DNA of 64,000 nt from Synchiropus splendidus (taxonomy: Eukaryota > Chordata > Actinopteri > Syngnathiformes > Callionymidae), in the NCBI RefSeq assembly GCF_027744825.2, contig NC_071335.1, positions 29,564,501 to 29,628,500 on the forward strand, given 5' to 3'. The notes under the pieces are model-generated. The model did no database searches. It had not been told where the DNA came from and saw only the letters and a list, made by a program, of their open reading frames with translations. Each line of letters begins with the position of its first letter. The stretch's first letter is position 1. This document shows positions 26,820-36,800 of the stretch, piece by piece. A program made the translations under genes and the position numbers.

Positions 26820-26960
26820 TATCTCTTCCCCATGTCTTCTGTTCAAACCATGAATGTGGCCCTCTTAACTTAAGTTATCTCTTTGCTCTACTCATTTCTA
26901 ATCGTGTCCCTTCCAGTCATGCCCAATGAAAACTTCTTCTACCTCTGACCAGGGAGGTCT
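26820..26960 (-). mobile_element. RTE-type LINE relic (RT C-terminal tail)
   Basis: The minus strand translates to FSLGMTGRDTIRNE, matching the F.LG.TR.D.IRNE signature near the end of RTE-type reverse transcriptases. The same region with different decay is at 45520-45720. Short and frame-broken. Confidence 0.4.
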
Positions 26961-27221
26961 TTCACGTCGGAGTACCAGCAACAGTACAATAGCAACTTTG
27001 TCAGACAGTTGTGCAAGCGGCCATGATGCATGGTTTGGAATAAGGTGTATGTTCATGGTGAAAGTCGACCTCCAACAAATGACATATTCTCAGGCACGAG
27101 GCTAAACCAACTGCAAAGCCGACTTGTGGGCGGAGCACTAGTGAGAAAGAATGTGAAGAAAAAAAAATTTTTTGTCTTTGTCCACATTATTATTATTATT
27201 TTTTATTTATTGTTGTGTCAG

Positions 27222-27465
27222 CATCAATAACATACATAGTGTGTCAGAATGGCGACGATAAAACTCTTGATTTGATCGAGTGTTTTATATTGTCGATTGT
27301 TGAAGCAGAAAACCGTTTCCAAAAAAGAAAAAAAGGGGGACTTGATGTTACTGATCAGATATATACCAATATTGTTGTACAATTACTCTCCTCGTGGGTA
27401 GAGCGAAGAGATATCCCCTTTGTCCATTTTCCACAAATTCAAACGGACACATCGGCAGTGCACTG
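27222..27465 (+). CDS. Candidate internal exon A of an unidentified spliced gene
   Basis: A 244 bp segment open in one frame after a T-rich tract and acceptor (TTGTTGTGTCAG, ending 27221). It ends at a strong donor, CACTG|GTAAGTGAG (GT at 27466). In frame it contains DKTLDLIECFILSIVEAENR and DQIYTNIVVQLLSSWVERRD, an amphipathic, probably helical product of ordinary composition. It ends with two bases of a codon (TG), which exon B completes as TGG. No domain or family is recognised. The upstream exon and start were not found, and an RTE relic lies just upstream. It could be a partial gene, a retrocopy remnant or chance. Confidence 0.4.
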
Positions 27466-27637
27466 GTAAGTGAGTGTGGAAATAGTTTGAGACATTGGTC
27501 TCCAGCCTGAGTCATCCATTCTGCCATTGCAGAAATGGAGCCTCCTGTCACTTGCCTGCTTAAATTGCTAATTTTCATGGCTACTCTGCACCTGCAATTG
27601 GTGTGTGACCTTGTGCAAACCTTCAGTTTCTTACAGG

Positions 27638-27933
27638 CAGCTTTCCCACCCCCTCCACCTTTCTTCAAAGAGAAAGGCAGTGCACTATCTTTCAACACGG
27701 ATTTCTGACTCCGATACAGTTGTGAATGCCGTGAGTGAAGCGGTTATTAAAAAATTATTAGACGATAAGACTACCATCAAGCCTGTGGTCACTGAGCGAA
27801 TATCAGCATCGGCCTGGAAGCACGGGAAATATTTTTCTCCGTCAATCTGTGATCTACATTATCGCTTGATGCTGCAGGCTGAGACACAGAGGGAGGTGTA
27901 CTTATTGTTTCTTATCGGACGGGTGTCGGTGAG
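27638..27933 (+). CDS. Candidate exon B, in phase with exon A
   Basis: Acceptor CTTCAGTTTCTTACAG ends at 27637, leaving a 172 bp intron. The first base G completes the split Trp codon from exon A, and the frame stays open through SDSDTVVNAVSEAVIKKLLD, TTIKPVVTERISASAWKHGK and SICDLHYRLMLQ. Possible donors are GAG|GTGTAC (GT at 27892), TCG|GTGAGG (27929) and GAG|GTACAT (27934). The last would give the phase needed by the acceptor at 28108; the real end is therefore uncertain. Function unknown. The helical pattern resembles exon A's, and both look like parts of one coiled or helical protein. No database comparison was possible. Confidence 0.4.
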
Positions 27934-28023
27934 GTACATGCATTGGGATGAACACATGTGATGTGAATGAGCTGATAGGGTTAATCTCAGAAAAGAATTC
28001 CCTTGCAGGGAAGTGAGAATTAT

Positions 28024-28075
28024 CACTTTAAAGTCAGAATTCTGAGATTAAAGCAGGAATTCCGACTTTAAAGTG
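28024..28075. repeat. 19 bp inverted repeat in the putative intron
   Basis: CACTTTAAAGTCAGAATTC (28024-28042) pairs with 28057-28075 with one mismatch, across a 14-base loop. The arms contain TTTAAAG and GAATTC, which are themselves near-palindromic. Confidence 0.8.
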
Positions 28076-28108
28076 CCTTTTTTTTTCTTCATTCTTAATC
28101 CTTTTCAG

Positions 28109-28414
28109 TAAATTCATGATGGTTTCCGACATGGAGATCCCAATGGGGACGCACCGCTGGATGAAGAGGACGCACCGCTGGATGAAGAGGATGCATCATG
28201 GTCGGACTACTTCTCGGATAGCATGACTGCTTCTTTCAGAAAACACACTTTTGAAGATCCGTCTTACACATACTGTATTGAGCATGAGTGGGGCGGTCAA
28301 AGAACAGCTGACCAAAAGCAGAAGACTACTGGGCGAACTTGGCCAGTTGCCTCCTCCGTTGACTGGTCTACCCATAAATATGGTGTATTAATACTTTTTT
28401 TATGCAACAGTTAG
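28109..28414 (+). other. Possible exon C with ambiguous frame
   Basis: Preceded by a very good acceptor tract (T-run, CTTCATTCTTAATCCTTTTCAG, AG at 28107-28108). From this acceptor only one frame avoids an immediate stop; it reads KFMMVSDMEIPMGTHRWMKR and ends at a TGA near 28224. A different frame, closed by the TAA at 28109-28111 just at the acceptor, looks more protein-like: an acidic repeat, then ASWSDYFSDSMTASFRKHTF, open to 28412. Both cannot be right, so this is either a terminal exon with a short tail or a decayed exon. Confidence 0.25.
28148..28189. repeat. Two tandem 21 bp units
   Basis: GACGCACCGCTGGATGAAGAG is present twice without change and is followed by a partial third unit (GATGCATC). 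The length is a multiple of three, so duplication preserves any frame; in the acidic frame each unit reads DAPLDEE. Confidence 0.95.
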
Positions 28415-30204
28415 CATTATAACACAAACCCTATCCTTGACTTTAACCCCCACCTGAAATGGTAGGGGAGAGGGGATGACTTCTTCTTTAGTTATGGACC
28501 TTTGGATGGATCTTTTTTTGTGTGTTGGGGAAACTCACAGTGAGTGAGTGAGCATTTTGATGTGAGTGTGAATGTGTTGCAGGGTGAACTGGGGTGCGCT
28601 ACACTTTGTTTCTCATGTTGCTTCGGAGAATCGTGTTATCTGTGACAAGGGATTTATATATCCTCCTCAAGCTTCACATCCGGTGACACAGGGTTGACTC
28701 AACTAACCAGCGACACCTGATCAAAAACCAAAAACTGGAGAACGAAAAAATATTGCTGCTGAACCCACACTTTCAGTTTTGTTACGGAATTGGTTAAATC
28801 CTTTTCTGTTGACTGAATATTGGCATTTTTTTTCTTTTACATTTACGTATCAGCGGAGCTCTAATAATATCTCCCAATGATACTGAACATAACAACCCTA
28901 TATGAATAACATAAGTGGACAGTAAAGTGGTGTATTTTAAATGATATGATGAATGTGACCTTGTGTTTTTAACATACAATGATACGACCTTCACTCCCAG
29001 TATTGTGCCACATTGTCGTAAATGTTTTTGTCTGGTTACTTCATAAATCTTCTTTAAAATACATAAATATTCAGTGAAACCCGAGTAGATGATCGACCCA
29101 AAGCCTTCAGTTCGAACTCGCAGCAAAGAAGAGGAAGCGTCCTCTCCAGTCATCCCTGCTCAATACAAGCAAAACCACTTTTGAATGGTACAAACATTCA
29201 CTCTGCATGTTACGAGAGCGGCACCTAGAGAATGGAAATGTTGGAAGGGAAATCTAAGCGGAAATAGAGTGCAAACGTGAAAGAAAATGTGATGAACATA
29301 GGGTTACACAAGTGATGCTGAAGTGAATAGTCCGCGGTCAACTCACTCAAACAATCACCAATAAGGTCAAACGGCTGAATTCAGGTGAAGTGTGGACTTA
29401 TTGCCCGCACTGCCGGCACACAGGAAATATATTACACTCAATATTGATGGGCGCTTTAGAACAACAGCAGGGCAGGTCTTTGGCACCGCGTCATCCAGAC
29501 AAATGAATTACACAATACCATTTACAGTAGAAGATGTTTTCTAGTCTAAGGACTAGGAAGAAGGAAAACACCACAGGAAAACAAAGGACACATTCAGAGG
29601 TGGGCTTGTAAATTCTCACCGCTGAGAACAAAAGCACTTGAGCTATACTTCAACCGACGTGTTTTATATTTCCCACGACACGGACTAAATGGATTTTAAT
29701 AATTTCTCATTAGACACAGATTTTTTTGGTGATGCATGGTTGTGCGTTGGTAGTTTGCCAACAGCTTTTACACAGTGCAGGTTCAAAAAGAGTAAAAATG
29801 GATTTTCCTCTATTGATCAGGTTTTAAACTAAATCTGTTTCAGCCTTTTAATCCAATGATGTCAACATTCGCTGCGGGTGTACACCACAACTGAGTTGCG
29901 TCATGAAAAAGTAACGCCCAATTTTGCTTGTTCTGCAAGTACGAAACACGTTTTTTTTTATGGTAATGTCTTTCCCCACGTGTATCTGTCACATCATGAG
30001 GTATATTCCATTTTGAGGTATAAAGATCTTCATTGTTTCCCCACTGCAAGAGTTCATGAACGGACATGAGAACTTCCTGAGATTGCGAGTTTATGACTTC
30101 AAAACTCATGGCAACACAATGATGGTGCGCCACTACAGTAGGTGTCAACCAACAACTTAGTTGTTGTCAGGATATGTTTTGTGGGGTTGAAAAACAAACA
30201 CACA
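28415..30204. other. Unassigned DNA
   Basis: About 1.8 kb with no recognised gene or repeat. Short frames on both strands only. Confidence 0.55.
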
Positions 30205-31835
30205 GGCTTGGGTCACACATTCCTCAAAACAAATAAGTAGTTGACGGACATTGAAGAGGTGAAATAGCATACTTTGGGCGCCAGCTTCTCGGCTGAGAGC
30301 TCATTTATGATACGAATAAATGTGTCAAAATTGAAAACCAAATTAAAGCCTAGGCTGTGATCACTTTTACTCATGCAATACATTTGTGCTGAACAAAGTG
30401 CTTCACAGTATAATAAAATGACCTGAAAAAAAGAGTTACAAAAAATACCCAATACAGAAAAACAGTATTAAAATTGAAGGACCAAAACTATAAATACACA
30501 GAGAGATAAAACACAGATGGAAGCCATTAAAATTGGTGCAAAGTTCAAATGGCAATAAAGAAACCAATTCAAAAGCACTCCAATGATGCGTGTCGTTTGA
30601 GAGGGAGGCCGTTCCACCTTTGGGTACCAGCTTCAGAAAAGGTTTCAGTCTCCTCAGGTCTTCATCCTCGTCCAAAGGCAGCGTAAGAAAGGCAGCAGAT
30701 GAGAGCGGGTGAAGAATCTCTGCGAGGTAGAAGGGAGCCAGCCGTTAAAAGAGCTCTGAAATCTTAAACTCGATCCAGAAAGTAGGTAAGAAGGTAATGT
30801 ATACGTGCCGCTTGGTGCCTGTCAGCTGGCATGCAGCTGCAGCTTTGGTCCAGCTGGAGGTGATGAAGGGAAGCCTGGTTGAGGGCGTAGTACAGGGAGT
30901 TGCAGTAGTCCAAGCAACAGCTAATAAACAGGTATACGACTCTTTCAAAAACACTGAGTGGAGGGAAGCTTTACCCCAGGCAATGCTCTCACGCGAAAGA
31001 TGGCGGCATGGACCTCTGCCCTCACCTGTTTTTCTGATTTGAAAGAGCTGCCAAAACCCTTTTTTTTTCTCATGTGGGAGCTGCTGAAGGATGACAAAAG
31101 GTACAGAGCTTTATCATCACCGTCCCAAAGAGGAAGACTTCCCAAGATGACTCGTGTTTCTTAGAGTCATTTCATTTTCATCAGTGGATTGACATCCTCT
31201 CCCCAATGTCTTTGAGTTACTCCTGCGGGACACAGTCAGATTCCTTGTCTGGTTTTTAAGGCAGGTATTTCAGTAGGTCATCCGCACGACAGTGAAAGGA
31301 CATATTGTTTTTATTGACTGTTGACCCCGAGGGCATTGTATAGAAGAAGAACAGGCATGGTCCCACGATAGAGCCTTGGGGTACACCGCCGCTAGAGTAA
31401 AGGTGGTAGTGGGGCACCTTCTGATGTGTTTGGCCCCATGCTCACAATGAAAGATCTCTTCGAGAGGTAGCCACTTGAGCACAGTGTCTTTCCAAACAAA
31501 CAATAAAAGAAAAAAGGAAATGTCCTAGAACACAGTGTGAAAGGCTGCAGTCAAATCTAAATTCACAATGGAATTTGAGTCAGAATCAATGTAAGAACAT
31601 CCTGTACCACACAGTACCATGCTTGTTTATTATAGTTCTTAAAAACAACAGAACATTGTCCAAAAGTGCTGTGTATCAGTGGAAATCAGGATAAAACTAA
31701 CATGCAAGCAATTAAAATACACAATAAAATACGCAATAATACAATGCAGTAAAACACATTGACAACAAAAACATGCCGAATCATGAAGACTCCGACTTGG
31801 ACGAAAGCCATTGAGTATAAACACATTTTAAGAAG
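30205..31835 (-). mobile_element. L2-like LINE relic, reverse transcriptase to 3' end
   Basis: Reading the minus strand: NGFRPSRSLH near 31830, then SIVNLDLTAAFHTVF (about 31590-31545), which matches the LLDLSAAFDTV catalytic box with the catalytic Asp changed to His. GVPQGSIVGP follows at about 31388-31360, and then FHCRADDLLKYL at about 31297-31262, the YADD box with Tyr replaced by Arg. Downstream come the thumb and tail: AAACQLTGTKRHVYITFLPT, FWIEFKI (the LHWLPV.-R.DFKI region), RLAPFYLAEIL, and PKGGTASLSNDTHHW. A 3' untranslated stretch with CTGTGAAGCACTTTGT, typical of L2 tails, lies near 30410. Many stops and shifts; inactive. Confidence 0.85.
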
Positions 31836-34126
31836 TGTTAGGAACCTTCAGTGCGGTTGTAATTCAAAACCAGAATTTCCATAGATATTAAAATTTAGAT
31901 GGGAGAGCAGTTAAAGATTAGATATTGCGTGTTTTCTGGTTTGTTTTTCTCCAGTTTTACTATCACTCTCATGGGCTGGGGTCTGGACAGTTGACTTTTA
32001 AGGAAAACTAGTCACCCTAACTATGTGAACAAATGAAAAAAATATCAGTAAATTGTCCGTCCTCACTTTAGCATTGGCGTGTTCTGAAGTGTCCCTCAGC
32101 ACAAACTTGTGATTTTACGGAGAAGGAAGACGTGCTCTTTCCTGGGCCGTAATAACTGTGTGAGACTGTTCGGATGGTTGTGTTTACTACAGTGACACTT
32201 TAAAGTGAGGATGGATGCTCCACTGATATCGATTCTAATGTCATGTGACCAGTCATTTGGTTGTCGGAAGTGTGTCGTGTTTGGGACGAAGGGGCGTTTC
32301 ACTGGCTTTGTGTGCGCTCCAAACTTGCCACGTTGAAAACCAAGGAATGCTTTGATTTAATGACGCTTGTCTCCCAACAATTTATAGGCTTCGAATTAGA
32401 AACTGTGACGAAAATACCTTGAGGAATCATATTGCTGACCTCAGCTGTACGTTCCGCTTATCTGTGAGGCCCATTATTATAAGCATATCACTGTGGCAAT
32501 CTGCTAAAGACAATGAGCACAGTAAAAAGCATGACATGGCATGATGTCGTGCATATAAAAACGCTGTAATATTGTGCCAAATGAACTCTGCTGTGTGCTT
32601 GTGATCTGGCTGGAGGTACTTTCTAATCTCCTAAATGTGTTTTTTGTGCCCATCTATCTCTGTCCAAGCAAGGACCGAGGTCATCCGAGGACTTATTAAG
32701 CAGCAAATGCAGGAAAGTGCTGATGTCGACAAAGTGAAAGAGAGCGAGAGTGCCAAGTCTGGTCTGTATTTACAACTGTACCATTTATCTGTTCCACGTC
32801 GGCAGTCCTGAGCCTGCATAATCATATCAGCGCTGATCTCAGAAGCCACACATGTGGCGGCATTATCAATTTAGAGGATGGATTTGTTGCGTCTCACTTT
32901 GTATTGTGCCCATGAAAGAGCTGCTGCTTGTTTGCTCAAGTGCATAGCTCGGTGTGTTTGTCAATACTTATCTTAAATCCCTCGCAAGCCAGAACTCATT
33001 GTGATGCAGAGCAATTGCAATTGATTTCCTTATTTCCCTCCGAAGTACAAAGTAAAAGTACAATGTAATAGTCAGGTTTGTTTCCTCTTGTTAATGACGC
33101 CTAAGAGGATCTCCTAATAAATAATCCATATCCAATGGCTCGGTCAGTGTCCCCGCTGACTTTGGACGGGTCAAAGCTAATAACCGAGCTACTTTGCTAA
33201 ATTGGTCCTCCAGTCGAATGGGTCGATTCCAAGTGAAACCTGGTCAGAACGTTTCAGTGACACCGTTTTTAATGATTTGGCTGGAGCTACTTCTCCATGG
33301 GTGCTTTCAATAAATTTACATGTCAAACAGAAATGGCAGTGAAACAAATTTTGCCAACAGCAGCCACACGCTGAAAGCCGCTTTCACTCTGCAGGACTTA
33401 TTTTTGTTCCTAGTACCTTCTTTATGTCAGAACCGCCAGACGAGACGCTCATGAATAGCCAGACTGAACGCTAGTGAATGTGACCTGCTAAAAATCGATC
33501 TGACAACCCGGATCTGTCTGGAACCGGAGACTGTCTCAAAACTCGGAAGAAAAGGATCAGCGGATCAGAGAATCATAAGACATTTAAATGACGCTGAAAA
33601 ACTCCAAATATGCACTGGCTATCCTGCCAATCTCTGCCCAAGAATTCGAACCTGTAAGAGAAGAACAACACGCAGAATTCAATCGGAAATGAAGGAATTC
33701 ATATAAAGACAGAGTGAGGATATGACAGAAAAGATTGCCTCAAGTAACGGTTTATTTATATCGGACTTAGTAAAAACAATGTGAAGAAACTGCAAAATCA
33801 AATGTGGAAATAATAAAATTAGTACTGTATTCATGCTGTAAAGTGGGAATGAAATAGACTTTTCTCTTTTCGAGAACGTAACTGTTTTGGGGTCTGATCG
33901 TTTCATGCCACGTCATCTACTCTTCAGCACTGTCTCATGAAGGAGTTATTTTGACTTACACAATTAAAAATGTCTTCAACTTGAAAGTTGTCCAACATCA
34001 AAAATAAACTTTGCATTTTGACTCACCACTTGATGGATGCCTGACTATCGTGACTGACTCCAGCACTTTTTTTTAACTCAGACTCAACTGTTGCCCTATG
34101 ACGTAGTATATCGACTTCCTTTTGGG
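31836..34126. other. Unassigned DNA
   Basis: About 2.3 kb without a recognised gene or repeat. The part around 32880-33220 is low in repeats and might be worth a conservation check, but sequence alone does not show it. Confidence 0.5.
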
Positions 34127-34730
<604 letters not shown>

Positions 34731-36082
34731 GTATTTTATATTTTTCACTTGCAATTGCATCTAGCTGACACAGTATAGAGGTCATATGTTTTTTTTCTTA
34801 TTTGAAAAAATAATGTAATTTGAATAAAAACCCTACATTCCTTTGTATAATACGTTTTTCTTTTCCTTATCTCCATCAGCACCGACATACATCTCAGGTG
34901 AACCATATTAGCTAATGGAATGTCTGCCAGTGGCTTTAATCATCTTCACCCACAGCATCCATCACAGCAAGGCAGGCGGGAGTTTACTTTTCTGCCATGA
35001 GCCTTTATCTCAATCACAGTGACACAAACCCCATCACTTGTGGCAAATGAGGAGATTATAAATAGCCCTGGTGGAATAGATGGGGACTGAGGTGGGGCTG
35101 TTTATGCTGAGCTCAAAAGGGTGGAGGTGCTGAATCACAAATAATTGCTTCTTTTTTTTTAATCTTCTGTGCTCTGTGTAGCGTTTTTAGCATTAAAGTT
35201 AGGTGAGCATTCGCGGATGGCTACAAGGGCCACAACAATTTGACATTATGTTGCCGCAGTAACAATAAAATCATTGATTTAAAATAAATAAACCTCTGCC
35301 ACCTCTGCATCTTTCATAATAATGCACACTGTTGCTCAGGATTGAATGCCACAACCTTCTTTGGGAAGCTTTTATTTTGTATTGTGTCTTCCGTTTCTTG
35401 AAGATGCCGCTCCGTTTTCCCTCAGTAAATGTCAGGTGCGATTGACAGCTGCACTTAACTCCCCTTCATTGCTGCTCTGAGCTGCTCTGAGCTCCTCTTC
35501 AATGCGCAACTGAAACATGCCAGTCAACAGTTTGTGATCCAGCTATTAGTATACAACACGTTCAGCTCTTCTTCTGACGCCATTTTTTTTTTTGCTTTTG
35601 AACTAATCGTTTTCTGCTCCTGCTCCGTTTGCCACTGAGGCTGAGTCAGTCTATGTTGTGATGCTTCTGACAACGTTCTTGAACCTATTCAATGCTACTA
35701 CCGATGCCAGTTTGTGCTGGCGATTCTTCTGTCAGCTTGGTCTGTTTTCAAGCACTTTTCCACACCTTGAAGCCCGTGTTTGATGGACACGCATCGTTCT
35801 CAAGATGAGTCCTAAATGTTTCGCGGTTGATGTCAGCATGGCGATCAGTTGACAGTCCACTGTTAGATAATGATGATGTTTGATTCGGATGTCCAGTCAT
35901 AATGGCATCTTTGGCGGGATTCATTCAAGGGGGAAACAAAGCCACTTTGACATTTCCATTTGGGATGTTTGGGAAGGCGCCATCGGGTGGGCACTTGGAC
36001 CTGGTATGGCCTCTCACCCCAGCAGTGGCATGTGTTGCCCTGTCCATTTGGTTTATGGGAACAAACTTTGGATGGCTCAGTC
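34731..36082. other. Unassigned DNA
   Basis: No gene recognised. A decamer GCTGCTCTGA is tandemly doubled at about 35471-35490. A + frame from ATG 35902 is open for 78 codons with a hydrophobic stretch, but it overlaps the edge of the MITE that follows and has no support. Confidence 0.5.
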
Positions 36083-36469
36083 CATCACGTCCTCACTCCC
36101 ATGGCGTAATATATAGAAATGGGAAAGTGGATTTTTGATACTGACACTGAGGGCAGCTTTCAGTGATGGATGTCGACGCAGTAGGCTTCAATTGTCCATC
36201 TTCCGCTTCATATCCCGATGCTGTGGCAGCGCATCACCGAAAAGAAAGACAGAGGTCGGGGTGTGATAAGCCATGGGACGGAGCTCTTTTCGTTCATAAG
36301 GGTATTCAATGTAAATCAGTGAGGAGAGCTTCCACACGTCTCCCTGCACCTCATGCTCCCCCCTTTACTCCATTGGGATGTCTATGCATCAACATGCAAT
36401 GCTAAAGGCTGCCTTTGGCATCAGTATGGGATGCAAAACTCCACTTCCCAGCCTCAATTAGAGCCTCGG
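36083..36469 (+). mobile_element. Palindromic MITE family, copy 1
   Basis: Opens with a decayed form of the terminal repeat (CCTCACTCCCATGGCGTAAT, then GGGAAAGTGGATTTTT). Near 36440-36460 it carries the opposite terminus (AAACTCCACTTCCCAGC). Internal blocks such as CCATTGGGATGTCTATGCATCAACATGCAA match the 48105-48399 copy in order, with differences. The right end is cut off where a Tigger-like fragment begins. Confidence 0.55.
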
Positions 36470-36800
36470 AGGTGTGGAGAGCGAGCACCTCCCCTGTGAC
36501 ACTCTACCACGGTCCAGTGTGGAGACAGGAAAGGTTTGACACCTCAACATGAAGAAAAAACTGTCAGTAAATGTAGCTAACGGGACACGTCTGCATACAG
36601 AGGCTGCGTTATACACAATAACAAAGCGCATCGTGGGTCAGCTGATCGGTCCGCGTATGTTATGTTTTTTTTGCAGCTTTTTTCGGGGGCGTTTGAGTTC
36701 TGGAGTTCTGTTCAAAATCTGAAGCAAAAAAATCTCGAATTCTTTGTTCGAATTCCGAGACGTTCGAATTCCGAGACGTTCGAAAACCGAGGCACCACTG
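36470..36800 (+). mobile_element. Tigger-like element, 5'-truncated copy 4
   Basis: Matches copy 1 from GGTGTGGAGAGCGAGCACC (about 10764) to the 3' terminus GAGGCACCACTG. The subterminal motif TTCGAATTCCGAGACG occurs as a tandem pair at about 36749-36782, a duplication not seen in copy 1. Unlike the other fragments it is not bordered by a TA array. Confidence 0.85.

Noticed and set aside
26951..27044. Possible extra exon upstream of exon A (acceptor CTACCTCTGACCAG, donor ATAAG|GTGTAT)
   Set aside because: Its open frame does not match the phase needed by exon A, and it abuts an RTE relic.
35902..36138. ATG-started 78-codon frame with a hydrophobic stretch
   Set aside because: Runs into the MITE terminal repeat and has no homology I recognise; likely chance.
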